Origin: Bacteroidaceae bacterium
GTDB taxonomy: Bacteria > Bacteroidota > Bacteroidia > Bacteroidales > Bacteroidaceae
DNA: 35,239 bases
Assembly (NCBI GenBank): GCA_011959205.1
Contig: BLLV01000108.1
Location: 1 to 35,239, forward strand
Reading direction: 5' to 3'
Shown: positions 8,403-18,868 of the stretch, piece after piece
Layout of the letters: each line of letters begins with the position of its first letter
How positions within the stretch are numbered: the first letter of the stretch is position 1
Made by a program: the position numbers and the translations under genes
The notes under the pieces: generated by a model
Seen by the model: only the letters and a program-made list of their open reading frames with translations
What the model was told of the DNA's origin: nothing
Databases searched by the model: none

Positions 8403-9008
8403 ATGGCAATAAAGTTTCAATATAACAAGACCTCGCTACAACAGCTTGAGAAGCAGCTCAAGGTTCGTGTGCGTACGCTTCCTATTATTAAAAATAAGGA
8501 AAGCGCTCTCCGCATGGAAGTAAAGAGATGCAAGACAGAAGCTGTAGGGTTGGAGGAAAAGCTTGAAAAACAGATTCAGGCATACGAGGCCATGTTCGCA
8601 CTTTGGAATGAATTTGATGCTTCATTAATAAAAGTGAGTGATGTTCATTTGGGTATAAAGAAGATTGCCGGTGTACGAGTTCCCTTGTTGGAGAACGTAG
8701 ACTTTGACATTCGTCCCTACAGTCTGTTCAACAGCCCGAAGTGGTATTCCGATGGAATACATTTGTTGAAAGGATTGGCACAGACTGCTATTGAAAGGGA
8801 ATTTATGCTTGCCAAACTGAACCTGCTGGAACATGCGCGTAAAAAGACCACTCAGAAAGTGAATCTTTTTGAGAAAGTGCAGATACCCGGATATCAGGAT
8901 GCTTTGCGAAAGATTAAACGATTTATGGAGGATGAAGAGAACTTGTCCAAGTCATCGCAGAAGATTCTGAAATCTATTCAAGAGAAAAGAAAGGAGGCAG
9001 AGGCATGA
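8403..9008 (+). CDS. ntpD: V-type ATPase subunit D (central rotor stalk)
   Basis: Subunit D is the rotating central shaft that couples the A/B head to the ring. It has 201 residues, against about 210 in relatives. The N-terminal helix FQYNKTSLQQLEKQLKVRVR and the C-terminal lysine- and glutamate-rich helix form the expected antiparallel coiled coil. The C-terminal end overlaps the start of ntpI by 4 bases (ATGA), which suggests coupled translation. No separate subunit F, the usual partner of D, is found in the operon. Confidence 0.93.
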   Translation: MAIKFQYNKTSLQQLEKQLKVRVRTLPIIKNKESALRMEVKRCKTEAVGLEEKLEKQIQAYEAMFALWNEFDASLIKVSDVHLGIKKIAGVRVPLLENVDFDIRPYSLFNSPKWYSDGIHLLKGLAQTAIEREFMLAKLNLLEHARKKTTQKVNLFEKVQIPGYQDALRKIKRFMEDEENLSKSSQKILKSIQEKRKEAEA

Positions 9009-10810
9009 TTACAAAAATGAAGAAGTTGGCTTTCCTTATTTATCATAAGGACTATGAATGTTTCCTGCAAAATATCCGTGATTTGGGCGTAGTCCATGTG
9101 GCGGAAAAAGCGCAGGGTACAGCGGAGAATGCCGAACTTCAAGAGAGTATCCGTCTGTCCGACCGCTATGCTTCAACTATTAAGTTTTTGCAAGGTTTTA
9201 ATGTTGAACTGCAAGAACGGAAGGGAGATGCAGCCCGTGGAGAGAAAGCACTGGAGGAAGTGGAGGCACTGCAACTGGAGAAAACCCAATTGCAGCATCA
9301 ATTGCAGGCTTGCGACAAAGAGCGTGCCGCGTTAGAGGTATGGGGAGATTTTGATCCTGCATCAGTTATGCGGTTGCAAGAAACTGGTTATCGGGTGAAC
9401 TTCTATATTTGCTCAGAGAAGAACTTTAACGAGGAATGGTTGGATACGTACTATGCTACGGAGATTAACCGTATAGGCTCACGCATTTATTTCATTACCA
9501 TAACCAAAGAAGGGTCGTTGCCCGAATTGGAAGTGGAATCGGTCAAATGGCCGGTAATGTCTTTGAGCCGGTTCACTGCCAGATGTAAAAGCTTGGAACA
9601 GCAAATGAAGAGTGTGGATGATAAGTTGGCTGCCATAGCAGGAGAAAAACTGCTTTCTTTGCAAGTTGCGCAAGCCAATGTGCGCTCGCAGATAGAATTC
9701 TCAAAAGTGGTGCTAAGTACAGAACAGGTTGCGGATAACAAATTGATGTTATTGCAGGGGTGGGCACCGGCTACGCAGATTCCGGAGATTACTAATTTTC
9801 TGAATCAACAGGAGGTGTACTTTGAAATTGCTGATCCTACGCCGGAGGACAATGTACCTATTCAGTTGAATAATAAAGGGTTCTTCCGTCTGTTTGAACC
9901 GATTATGAAGCTGTATATGCTCCCTAAATATAATGAACTGGATCTGACCCCGTTTTTCGCACCTTTCTTTATGCTCTTCTTCGGGCTGTGTCTGGGCGAT
10001 TCGGGCTATGGGCTGTTCATGGTCTTGGGTGTGACGGTTTACCGTATGTTGGCGAAGAATATCAGTGCTTCCATGAAGCCCATCTTAACTTTGGTGCAGA
10101 TTTTGGGTGCTTCTACTTTCTTCTGCGGTATGCTGACAGGTACTTTCTTCGGATTCAATCTGTATGGTAATGATATTCCGTTCTTTAACAAGATGCGTGA
10201 TTTGTTCTTCCTGGACAATCAATGGATGTTTAATCTTTCATTGATTCTGGGAGCGGTACAGATTATTTTCGGTATGATACTGAAAGCGGCTAACCAGATC
10301 ATTCAGTTCGGGTTGAAATATGCATTGTCAACTATCGGATGGATTATTGTATTGGTAAGTACAGCTTTGGCATTTTTGTTGGGAGACATCATGCCGATGG
10401 GAGGAACTGCCCATTTGGTAATTCTGGGGCTTGCCGGTGTGCTGATTTTCTTGTTCAACAGTCCGGGAAAGAATATTTTTCTCAATATTGGTCTGGGTTT
10501 GTGGGATTCTTACAATATGGCAACCGGTCTGCTGGGTGATATCCTTTCGTATGTGCGTCTGTTTGCTTTAGGCCTGTCGGGTGGTATTCTTGCCAGCGTA
10601 TTCAATAGCCTGGCGGCTGGAATGAGTCCTGATAATGCAATTGCAGGTCCGATAGTGATGGTATTGATCTTCTTGATAGGTCATTCTATCAATATGTTTA
10701 TGAATATATTGGGAGCGATGGTTCATCCGATGCGTCTGACTTTCGTAGAGTTTTTTAAGAATTCGGGTTACGAAGGAGGGGGTAAGGAGTACAAGCCTTT
10801 CAAGAATTAA
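9005..10810 (+). CDS. ntpI: V-type ATPase membrane subunit I (a-type)
   Basis: The stator membrane subunit that forms the ion half-channels against the proteolipid ring. It has 601 residues. The N-terminal half (to about 300) is soluble and helical. From about 310 on there are seven or eight hydrophobic segments. The essential arginines appear to be present: R518 in SYVRLFALGLSGG and R577 in HPMRLTFVEFF, spaced much like the two arginines of Enterococcus hirae NtpI. The start ATG overlaps the ntpD stop. A 44-base A+T-rich gap precedes ntpK. Confidence 0.94.
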   Translation: MITKMKKLAFLIYHKDYECFLQNIRDLGVVHVAEKAQGTAENAELQESIRLSDRYASTIKFLQGFNVELQERKGDAARGEKALEEVEALQLEKTQLQHQLQACDKERAALEVWGDFDPASVMRLQETGYRVNFYICSEKNFNEEWLDTYYATEINRIGSRIYFITITKEGSLPELEVESVKWPVMSLSRFTARCKSLEQQMKSVDDKLAAIAGEKLLSLQVAQANVRSQIEFSKVVLSTEQVADNKLMLLQGWAPATQIPEITNFLNQQEVYFEIADPTPEDNVPIQLNNKGFFRLFEPIMKLYMLPKYNELDLTPFFAPFFMLFFGLCLGDSGYGLFMVLGVTVYRMLAKNISASMKPILTLVQILGASTFFCGMLTGTFFGFNLYGNDIPFFNKMRDLFFLDNQWMFNLSLILGAVQIIFGMILKAANQIIQFGLKYALSTIGWIIVLVSTALAFLLGDIMPMGGTAHLVILGLAGVLIFLFNSPGKNIFLNIGLGLWDSYNMATGLLGDILSYVRLFALGLSGGILASVFNSLAAGMSPDNAIAGPIVMVLIFLIGHSINMFMNILGAMVHPMRLTFVEFFKNSGYEGGGKEYKPFKN

Positions 10811-10833
10811 AAAAATGAGAATAAAGAATTTAA

Positions 10834-11319
<486 letters not shown>

Positions 11320-11341
11320 TCAGATTAGTTTTTCAATATAG

Positions 11342-11380
11342 GCGGTTATTTCTTGTGTTTATAGAAATAGCCGCTTTTCT
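11342..11380 (+). terminator. Terminator of the V-ATPase operon
   Basis: GCGGTTATTTCT (11342-11353) pairs with AGAAATAGCCGC (11363-11374), with one G-T pair, and is followed by TTTTCTT. It lies 22 bases after the ntpK stop. Confidence 0.85.
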
Positions 11381-11516
11381 TACTCTAATGTAAGGCAGAA
11401 CCTTAAAAATATTTATTATTGTAGCCGATATCAGTATTTTTTGTGAAGTTTGTTAGAGCGAAATAATTGAATGTTAATTCAGAAACTGTCTGAATAACAT
11501 AAAGTTGCAAAAAAAC

Positions 11517-11547
11517 TTTATTATCTCATTGAAAATATGTACCTTTG
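11517..11547 (+). promoter_or_regulatory. Promoter of the glycogen gene pair
   Basis: TACCTTTG at 11540-11547 matches TAnnTTTG. TTTA at 11517-11520, 19 bases before it, is one base off the -33 TTTG. The start site would be near 11554, about 19 bases before the ATG. Confidence 0.7.
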
Positions 11548-11572
11548 CGCCCGAATTAAGATTAGTTAATAG

Positions 11573-13243
11573 ATGGCAAAAGAATTGTTAGTCCCTGATT
11601 ATATCTTCGAAGCAAGTTGGGAAGTATGTAATAAAGTGGGGGGAATTTATACAGTGTTGTCCACTAGGGCTAAAACACTACAGGAAGCATTCAAAGACAA
11701 AGTCTTTTTCATAGGACCCGATTTTTGGGCAGGAAAGGAAAATCCTTTGTTCAGTGAAAACGAGAACCTTTGTGCGGCATGGCGTGAACATGCTTTGAAG
11801 AAAGACGGGTTGAAAGTTCGTGTGGGACGCTGGAACATTCCGGGAGAGCCTATTGTTATATTGGTGGATTTTTATCCTTTCTTCTCTAAAAGAAATGAAA
11901 TATATGGTCGGATGTGGGACGATTTCAAAGTCGATTCACTTCATGCTTACGGAGATTACGACGAAGCGTCTATGTTTTCTTATGCAGCCGGAAAAGTGGT
12001 TGAAAGTTTTTATCGTTTCAATTTGACTGAAAATGATAAAGTTATTTATCAGGCACACGAATGGATGACAGGTATGGGTGCCCTTTATTTGCAGAAATCG
12101 GTACCTGAAATTGCTACTATTTTCACTACTCACGCTACTTCTATAGGCCGGTCTATCGCCGGAAACAATAAACCTCTTTACGATTACTTATTCGCTTATA
12201 ATGGCGACCAGATGGCTCGTGAACTCAATATGGAGGCAAAGCACTCTATTGAGAAGCAGACTGCACATCATGTGGACTGCTTTACTACGGTCAGTGAAAT
12301 TACTAACAATGAATGTAAGGAGTTGTTGGATAAGTCGGCAGATGTGGTGTTGATGAATGGTTTTGAGGATGATTTTGTTCCGCAAAGCCGTACGTTTACC
12401 ACCAAGCGTAAGAAAGCTCGTTCTGCAATGTTGAATCTGGCTAATAAATTGCTTGGTTTGGCGATGAGTGATGATACTCTTATTGTAGGCACAAGCGGTC
12501 GTTATGAGTTTAAAAATAAAGGTATCAACGTTTATTTGGAATCCTTGAACCGGTTGACTCGTGATAAGAATTTGAAAAAAGAGGTGCTGGCATTTATTAA
12601 TGTACCGGGTTGGGTAGGAGATCCTCGTGAGGATTTGGTGGAACGTCTGAAAAGCAAAGAGAATTTCACAACTCCGTTGGAATGTCCTTTTATCACACAT
12701 TGGTTGCATAATATGAGTCATGATCAGGTACTTGATATGATGAAATATTTGGGTATGTCCAATTCGGCGGAATCTAAGGTAAAAGTAATATTTGTACCTT
12801 GTTATCTGGATGGAAAGGATGGTATTTTGGATCTGGAGTATTATGACTTGGTGTTGGGGAATGATTTGAGTGTTTATCCTTCTTATTATGAGCCGTGGGG
12901 CTATACGCCACTGGAAAGTGTGGCATTCCATGTGCCTACTATCACGACTGATCTGGCCGGATTTGGTTTGTGGGTAAACTCGTTGAAAGGCAGATATAGT
13001 GAGTTGAAGGATGGTGTGAAGGTTATTCATCGCTCGGATTATAACTATTCTGAAGTAGCGGATGTTATAAAGGACACTATATCGGAATTTTCGGGGCTAC
13101 CGGAAAATGTAATCAAGACTATGCGTAAAAATGCGGCGGAGATTGCTGAAAAGGCATTGTGGAAGCATTTTATCAAATATTATTATGAAGCTTATGATGT
13201 GGCATTGCGTAATGCACAGAAAAGGCTTATTATGAATAGCTAA
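11573..13243 (+). CDS. Glycogen synthase, eukaryote-like GT3 type
   Basis: It adds glucose from a nucleotide sugar to the growing alpha-1,4-glucan. The N-terminal sequence ASWEVCNKVGGIYTVLSTRA is the hallmark of GT3 synthases (animal and fungal type), unlike the GT5 GlgA of most bacteria. At 556 residues it is shorter than the yeast enzyme, about 700, and lacks that enzyme's long C-terminal regulatory tail. The catalytic E-x7-E motif is seen as EPWGYTPLE at about 440-448. A phosphorylase gene follows 28 bases later, so synthesis and breakdown are probably made from one transcript. The sugar donor (UDP- or ADP-glucose) cannot be told from the sequence. Confidence 0.92.
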   Translation: MAKELLVPDYIFEASWEVCNKVGGIYTVLSTRAKTLQEAFKDKVFFIGPDFWAGKENPLFSENENLCAAWREHALKKDGLKVRVGRWNIPGEPIVILVDFYPFFSKRNEIYGRMWDDFKVDSLHAYGDYDEASMFSYAAGKVVESFYRFNLTENDKVIYQAHEWMTGMGALYLQKSVPEIATIFTTHATSIGRSIAGNNKPLYDYLFAYNGDQMARELNMEAKHSIEKQTAHHVDCFTTVSEITNNECKELLDKSADVVLMNGFEDDFVPQSRTFTTKRKKARSAMLNLANKLLGLAMSDDTLIVGTSGRYEFKNKGINVYLESLNRLTRDKNLKKEVLAFINVPGWVGDPREDLVERLKSKENFTTPLECPFITHWLHNMSHDQVLDMMKYLGMSNSAESKVKVIFVPCYLDGKDGILDLEYYDLVLGNDLSVYPSYYEPWGYTPLESVAFHVPTITTDLAGFGLWVNSLKGRYSELKDGVKVIHRSDYNYSEVADVIKDTISEFSGLPENVIKTMRKNAAEIAEKALWKHFIKYYYEAYDVALRNAQKRLIMNS

Positions 13244-13271
13244 TTAATTATTAATAAATAATTTGAGAGAC

Positions 13272-15836
13272 ATGAAAATCAAAGTAAGTAATGCGAATAC
13301 TCCTAATTGGAAGGAGGTTACAGTAAAATCACACATTCCTGAGGAACTGAAGAAGTTGGAGGAAATGGCTCGTAACATCTGGTGGGCATGGAATTATGAG
13401 GCGACAGATCTGTTTAGAGATTTAGATCCTGCAACTTGGAAAGAAGTGGGACAGAATCCCGTTGCTTTATTGGAGCGTTTGAGTTATGAAAAGTTGGAAG
13501 CATTGACTCAGGATAAGGTGATTGTAAAGCGCATGAATGATGTATATGCTAAATTCAAAGCTTATGTAGATGCTAAGCCAGATAGCAAACGTCCTTCTGT
13601 TGCCTATTTCTGTATGGAGTATGGTTTGACACATGTTTTGAAAATCTATTCCGGTGGTTTGGGAATTTTGGCCGGTGACTACCTGAAAGAAGCATCAGAC
13701 AGTAATGTAGATATGTGCGGTGTTGGCTTCTTGTATCGTTATGGATATTTTAGCCAAAGTCTTTCAATGGATGGTCAGCAGATTGCTAACTATGAATCAC
13801 AGAACTTCGGTAGTCTTCCTATTGAACGTGTTATGGATGAAAACGGACAGCCGATGGTGGTTGATGTTCCTTATCTGAACTATTTCGTTCATGCATACGT
13901 ATGGAAAGTAAATGTAGGACGTGTTCCTTTGTATTTGCTGGATACGGATAATGAAATGAATAGCGAATATGATCGTCCTATCACTTATCAGTTGTATGGT
14001 GGAGATTGGGAGAACCGTTTGAAACAAGAAATATTGTTAGGTATTGGTGGTGTATTGCTGCTGAAGAAATTGGGCATCAAGAAAGATGTTTATCATTGCA
14101 ATGAAGGACATGCTGCATTGTGTAATGTGCAACGTTTATGTGACTATGTAGAAAGTGGCCTGACATTCGACCAGGCTTTGGAAGTAGTCCGTTCTTCTTC
14201 TCTATATACGGTTCATACTCCGGTTCCTGCCGGTCATGACTATTTTGATGAAGGTTTGTTTGGTAAATATATGGGTGGATATCCACAGCGTATGGGAATC
14301 ACTTGGCAGGATCTGATGGACTTGGGCCGTATCAATCCGGGTGATGCAGGCGAACGTTTCTGTATGTCCACATTTGCTTGTAACACTTGCCAGGAAGTAA
14401 ACGGCGTAAGCTGGTTGCATGGCAAGGTTTCTCAGGAGATGTTCTCTGGAATTTGGAAAGGTTATTTCCCTGAAGAAAGCCATGTAGGTTATGTGACCAA
14501 TGGTGTTCATTTCCCAACATGGAGTGCTACTGAATGGAAGAAACTATATGCCAAGCATTTTGCTCCTAATTTCTTGGAAGATCAGTCTAATGAGAAAATT
14601 TGGGAGGCAATTTATAATGTAGCCGATGAAGAAATTTGGGAAACTCGTATGGCTTTGAAGTATAAATTGGTTGACTACATTCGTAAGCAGTTTAGTGAAA
14701 GCTGGTTGAAGAACCAAGGTGATCCTTCACGCATTGTTTCTCTGATGGAAAAGATTAATCCGAATGCCTTGTTGATTGGTTTTGCCCGTCGTTTTGCTAC
14801 TTACAAACGTGCACATCTGTTATTTACTGATTTGGAACGTTTGTCTAAGATTGTGAACAATCCTGATTATCCGGTACAGTTCTTATTTGCAGGTAAGGCT
14901 CATCCGCACGATGGTGCAGGGCAGGGATTGATTAAGAAGATTGTAGAAATCTCTCGCCGTCCGGAATTCTTGGGTAAAATTATCTTCTTGGAAAATTATG
15001 ATATGCAGTTGGCGCGTCGTTTGGTTTCAGGTGTTGATATTTGGATGAATACTCCGACTCGTCCTTTGGAAGCTTCCGGTACATCAGGCGAGAAAGCTTT
15101 GATGAATGGTGTTGTTAATTTCTCTGTACTTGACGGTTGGTGGCTGGAAGGTTACCGTGAAGGTGCAGGATGGGCGTTGACGGAAAAGCGTACTTATCAG
15201 AATCAGGATCATCAAGACCAATTGGACGCTGCTACCATTTATAGCATTCTGGAAAATGAAATCCTGCCATTGTATTATGCACGTAACCGTAAGGGATACT
15301 CTGAAGGCTGGGTGAAGACTATCAAGAATTCTATTGCTCAGGTAGCTCCTCATTATACAATGAAACGTCAGTTGGACGATTATTATACTAAGTTCTATAC
15401 TAAAGAAGCAACGCGTTTTAAAGAGTTAGTAGCTAATGATTATGCAAAGGCTAAGGAATTGGCTGCATGGAAAGAAAGAGTTGCTGAACTTTGGGATTCT
15501 ATTGAAATCGTTTCATGTGAAAAGACAGAAGAATTGGCTAGCGGTAACATTGAGAGTGGAAAAGAATATACCATTACTTATGTTATAGATGAAAAGGGAT
15601 TGGATGATGCAGTAGGTATTGAATTGGTTACTACTTTCACCAATGCGGAAGGTAAGGAGCATATCTATTCTGTAGAACCAATGGAGGTGATTAAGAAAGA
15701 AGGTAACTTGTATACATTCCAAGTTAAACACAGTCTGTCTAACTCTGGCAGTTTCAAGGTGGCATATCGTATGTTCCCGAAGAATGCTGATCTGCCTCAC
15801 CGTCAGGATTTCTGCTATGTGCGTTGGTTTAACTAA
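13272..15836 (+). CDS. glgP: Alpha-glucan (glycogen) phosphorylase, GT35
   Basis: It splits glucose-1-phosphate from the ends of glycogen or maltodextrin with pyridoxal phosphate. The ATG at 13272 gives 854 residues; a TTG three codons earlier is also possible. The start region ([17 protein letters not shown]) is the N-terminal domain typical of the thermostable-type bacterial phosphorylases. The PLP lysine is K608 in [14 protein letters not shown], close before DGWWLEG. The last 110 residues form a beta-rich domain. The gene sits behind the synthase in an apparent operon and ends in a terminator. Confidence 0.95.
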   Translation: MKIKVSNANTPNWKEVTVKSHIPEELKKLEEMARNIWWAWNYEATDLFRDLDPATWKEVGQNPVALLERLSYEKLEALTQDKVIVKRMNDVYAKFKAYVDAKPDSKRPSVAYFCMEYGLTHVLKIYSGGLGILAGDYLKEASDSNVDMCGVGFLYRYGYFSQSLSMDGQQIANYESQNFGSLPIERVMDENGQPMVVDVPYLNYFVHAYVWKVNVGRVPLYLLDTDNEMNSEYDRPITYQLYGGDWENRLKQEILLGIGGVLLLKKLGIKKDVYHCNEGHAALCNVQRLCDYVESGLTFDQALEVVRSSSLYTVHTPVPAGHDYFDEGLFGKYMGGYPQRMGITWQDLMDLGRINPGDAGERFCMSTFACNTCQEVNGVSWLHGKVSQEMFSGIWKGYFPEESHVGYVTNGVHFPTWSATEWKKLYAKHFAPNFLEDQSNEKIWEAIYNVADEEIWETRMALKYKLVDYIRKQFSESWLKNQGDPSRIVSLMEKINPNALLIGFARRFATYKRAHLLFTDLERLSKIVNNPDYPVQFLFAGKAHPHDGAGQGLIKKIVEISRRPEFLGKIIFLENYDMQLARRLVSGVDIWMNTPTRPLEASGTSGEKALMNGVVNFSVLDGWWLEGYREGAGWALTEKRTYQNQDHQDQLDAATIYSILENEILPLYYARNRKGYSEGWVKTIKNSIAQVAPHYTMKRQLDDYYTKFYTKEATRFKELVANDYAKAKELAAWKERVAELWDSIEIVSCEKTEELASGNIESGKEYTITYVIDEKGLDDAVGIELVTTFTNAEGKEHIYSVEPMEVIKKEGNLYTFQVKHSLSNSGSFKVAYRMFPKNADLPHRQDFCYVRWFN

Positions 15837-15864
15837 TCATTGAATTAAGATAATATTCATATTT

Positions 15865-15906
15865 AAAGAACTGTTTTCTTGAAAAAGAGGGGGCAGTTCT
15901 TTTTTA
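15865..15906 (+). terminator. Terminator of the glycogen operon
   Basis: AAAGAACTG (15865-15873) pairs with CAGTTCTTT (15894-15902), followed by further T residues. It lies 28 bases after the phosphorylase stop. Confidence 0.8.
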
Positions 15907-16002
15907 TTGTGGGTGTTCAAGAGTCCCCTTGAATATTGTTCTAGGGAGGATTGGACTGTCATGAAGAGTACTATATGCCCGGAAGTGACAGGGATAGATA
16001 TA

Positions 16003-16039
16003 AAAATAGCCGATGTCTTTGGGAGACACCGACTATTTT
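16003..16039 (-). terminator. Terminator of the TlpA-like gene
   Basis: A 16-bp stem (16003-16018 with 16024-16039) has two mismatches and the loop TTGGG. On the minus strand it ends in a run of five T. It lies 26 bases after the stop of the TlpA-like gene. Flanking A and T runs also let it work on the plus strand. Confidence 0.75.
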
Positions 16040-16065
16040 ATTTAGTGAACTATCTATATAGTTTT

Positions 16066-17157
16066 TTATTTCAACAGTTCGTCTAGCTTGGCTTTGATAG
16101 CATCGCCACGAAGATTACGTGCTACGATGGTACCGTTCTGATCAACCAATACGGTAGCGGGAATTGAATTGACGCCATACAGTTTGGCTCCTGCATTGTT
16201 CCAACCTTGTAAGTCAGACATTTGCGGCCATGTAATATTCAGGTTAGTGATAGCGTCTTTCCACTTGTCAGCGTTATCGTCCAGAGAAACACCTACAATA
16301 CCGAAACCTTTATCTTTGAATGCTTTGTATGCTTCCACAACATTAGGCATTTCCTTACGGCAGGGTCCGCACCAGCTAGCCCAGAAGTCAATCAAAGTAT
16401 ATTGGTTTTTGCTGATGAAGTCGGACAGGTTTACTGTTTCACCAGCAGGAGTCTGCATAGAAAAATCAATGTACTTCTGGCCTACAGCCGTTTTTTCTGA
16501 GGTTTCAATATGGGCTTTCAGTTTGTTGATACGTTCATTGGCCAATGCGGCGGGAACTTTTTCTACCAATGCTTTTTGTTTGTCCAGTTCGAATGCGGCT
16601 GCATAGGAAGGAAGCAGATAGACACCAACCGGATTGGTGATATTGGCTTCAATTGTTTGGTAAACTATATCCATGCCTACACTGTCTTTCTTTTCAATTT
16701 CAGCCATGATAGCTTCTACCTGCTCTTTTGTCAGGCTGGTATCGCTTTGAGCCTTTTGGTACATTTCATTCATTTCCTTGCTTAAAGCCATGAAACTATC
16801 TTTGAATTTCTGGTAAACATCATTATTAGGAGTACCTGAAACGTTGCTTTCCTTACCCAAGGCTACATTGATATTTCCATTTTCAAGGAAAAGATTGGCA
16901 AAGTAACGCTTGTCACCTTTCATATAAGTGATATAGCGGTTTACAGCAGTATCTTGTTTTCCTGTGAATACGAAAGTTCCGTCTTTGACAATAGCGGAAT
17001 CAAGTTTTACAAAGTCGCCACCTGCATATTCCTGTAAATAGATAGTGTCGCCATCAGTGATGTCTTCTACTGAACCTGTAACCTTATAGGAAGGCGAATT
17101 TTGGCATGCAACGAAAGCCATGCTTCCTGCAGCCAATAAATAAACTAATTTTTTCAT
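16066..17157 (-). CDS. TlpA-like thiol-disulfide oxidoreductase lipoprotein with DUF4369-like N-terminus
   Basis: A periplasmic thioredoxin-fold protein that probably reduces or exchanges disulfides. The frame is open 9 codons further, but MKKLVYLLAAG at 17157 is the proper start: a lipoprotein signal ends at FVAC (Cys18). Residues 25-110 look like a DUF4369 beta domain, 115-220 are helical, and 235-363 are the thioredoxin domain with WASWCGPCRKE (CGPC at 263-266). The length, 363, fits Bacteroides proteins of this type. It stands alone between two terminators or promoters, so the partner protein is unknown. Confidence 0.92.
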   Translation of the reverse strand: MKKLVYLLAAGSMAFVACQNSPSYKVTGSVEDITDGDTIYLQEYAGGDFVKLDSAIVKDGTFVFTGKQDTAVNRYITYMKGDKRYFANLFLENGNINVALGKESNVSGTPNNDVYQKFKDSFMALSKEMNEMYQKAQSDTSLTKEQVEAIMAEIEKKDSVGMDIVYQTIEANITNPVGVYLLPSYAAAFELDKQKALVEKVPAALANERINKLKAHIETSEKTAVGQKYIDFSMQTPAGETVNLSDFISKNQYTLIDFWASWCGPCRKEMPNVVEAYKAFKDKGFGIVGVSLDDNADKWKDAITNLNITWPQMSDLQGWNNAGAKLYGVNSIPATVLVDQNGTIVARNLRGDAIKAKLDELLK

Positions 17158-17181
17158 TTTAATATGATTATAATTTGCACG

Positions 17182-17189
17182 CAAAGATA
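17182..17189 (-). promoter_or_regulatory. -7 promoter element of the TlpA-like gene
   Basis: The complement reads TATCTTTG, matching TAnnTTTG, 24 bases before the start codon. No clear -33 box is seen. The A+T-rich stretch from here to 17438 has no gene and carries the divergent promoters of this gene and potA. Confidence 0.6.
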
Positions 17190-17438
17190 ACTACTTAATT
17201 AATATGTTTGTGGAAAAATGCTCTTTATTTTCAGAATGAAATGTAGGAATTTATAATTTAGCTTTGCTCTTTTGAGTTTTATGGGAATATTCAACTTTTT
17301 ATGGTTATAATACCACAATTCTTCAAAATCCCGTCACTTACTCTGCTGAAAGAAGAGAAATACTACATACAATGGAAAATTATTAGTCGGATGAATAAAT
17401 ATTACTTTATTTATATCCTTCATTCTTGAAAAATAGCG

Positions 17439-17446
17439 TATTTTTG
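17439..17446 (+). promoter_or_regulatory. -7 promoter element of the pot operon
   Basis: TATTTTTG matches TAnnTTTG. Transcription would start near 17453, about 9 bases before the ATG at 17462. This argues against the earlier in-frame start at 17426. Confidence 0.6.
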
Positions 17447-17461
17447 CAGCTCAATTACAAA

Positions 17462-18856
17462 ATGAGTATGCAACAATCTAATTATATAATTGAGGTAAAA
17501 GGTGTTTCCAAGTTTTTTGGTGACAAGATGGTCTTGGATAACATCAATTTATACGTAAAGAAAGGCGAGTTTGTAACCGTGCTGGGGCCTTCCGGCTGCG
17601 GAAAGACAACTCTTTTGCGTTTGATTGCCGGCTTTCAGACTGCTTCGGAAGGTGAGATAAAGATAGCCGGAAATGAGATTACACAGACGCCCCCGCACAA
17701 AAGGCCTGTAAACACCGTGTTTCAGAAGTATGCCCTGTTTCCACATCTGAATGTATTTGATAATATTGCTTTCGGATTGAAATTGAAAAAGACTCCCAAG
17801 CAGATTATCGGGAAAAAAGTAAAGGCGGCTCTCCGCATGGTTGGAATGACTGACTATGAATACCGGGACGTGAATTCCCTATCAGGCGGTCAGCAACAGC
17901 GTGTGGCCATAGCCCGTGCCATTGTCAATGAACCGGAGGTGCTGTTGTTGGATGAGCCTTTGGCTGCTTTGGACTTGAAGATGCGTAAAGACATGCAGAT
18001 GGAGCTGAAAGAGATGCACAAGACATTGGGTATTACCTTTGTTTATGTGACGCATGACCAGGAGGAAGCCTTGACACTGAGTGACACGATTGTGGTAATG
18101 AGTGAAGGAAAAATACAGCAGATCGGGACTCCGGTGGATATCTATAATGAGCCCATCAATTCGTTTGTAGCCGATTTTATAGGTGAGAGCAATATTTTGA
18201 ACGGAACCATGATACAGGACAAACTTGTGCGTTTTGCAGGGGTGGAGTTTGAATGTGTGGACGAAGGTTTCGGTGAAAATATGCCGGTAGATGTAGTGGT
18301 ACGTCCTGAAGACTGGTATATTTTTCCGGATTCGGATGCCTCACAGATTTCCGGTATCGTAACCTCATCCATCTTTAAAGGCGTGCATTATGAAATGGTG
18401 GTCGAGGCCAATGGTTATGAGTTCATCGTACAGGATTATCATCATTTCGCGGTGGGTGAGCAAGTAGGCTTGCTGGTAAAACCTTTCGATATTCATATTA
18501 TGAAAAAAGAGCGTGTATGCAATACGTTTGAAGGAGAGATGACGGACAGAACGCATGTGGACTTTCTGGGATGTACGTTTGAATGTCAGCCACCGGCAGA
18601 CATTGAGCCGGGGGACAGAGTGAAAGTACAGGTGGACTTCAAGGATATCATTTTACAGGATAATGAGGAGGACGGAACTTTAACCGGAGATGTACGTTTT
18701 ATCCTGTATAAGGGAGACCATTATCACCTTACCGTATCATCGGACTGGGGAGAGGACATCTTTGTTGATACCAATGATGTATGGGACAACGGCGACCATG
18801 TAGGTATCAGCATCCTGCCCGAAAGTATCAAGGTAACCAAGGTTGTAGAATCATAA
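17462..18856 (+). CDS. potA: Polyamine ABC transporter ATPase PotA with duplicated C-terminal domain
   Basis: The ATPase that drives spermidine/putrescine uptake with PotB, PotC and PotD. Starting at 17462 it has 464 residues, against about 380 in E. coli. Seen: Walker [10 protein letters not shown] at 42-50, signature LSGGQQQ at 140-146, Walker B LLLDEP at 161-166. The extra length is a tandem repeat of the TOBE-like C-terminal domain. Residues 247-348 and 357-461 line up, for example [10 protein letters not shown] with [10 protein letters not shown], and [10 protein letters not shown] with [10 protein letters not shown]. It is 12 bases before potB. Confidence 0.93.
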   Translation: MSMQQSNYIIEVKGVSKFFGDKMVLDNINLYVKKGEFVTVLGPSGCGKTTLLRLIAGFQTASEGEIKIAGNEITQTPPHKRPVNTVFQKYALFPHLNVFDNIAFGLKLKKTPKQIIGKKVKAALRMVGMTDYEYRDVNSLSGGQQQRVAIARAIVNEPEVLLLDEPLAALDLKMRKDMQMELKEMHKTLGITFVYVTHDQEEALTLSDTIVVMSEGKIQQIGTPVDIYNEPINSFVADFIGESNILNGTMIQDKLVRFAGVEFECVDEGFGENMPVDVVVRPEDWYIFPDSDASQISGIVTSSIFKGVHYEMVVEANGYEFIVQDYHHFAVGEQVGLLVKPFDIHIMKKERVCNTFEGEMTDRTHVDFLGCTFECQPPADIEPGDRVKVQVDFKDIILQDNEEDGTLTGDVRFILYKGDHYHLTVSSDWGEDIFVDTNDVWDNGDHVGISILPESIKVTKVVES

Positions 18857-18868
18857 TAAAGAAAAGAG

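Noticed and set aside
12188..13030. 280-codon frame antisense to the glycogen synthase
   Set aside because: It is the shadow of a well-supported gene and its translation shows no domain.
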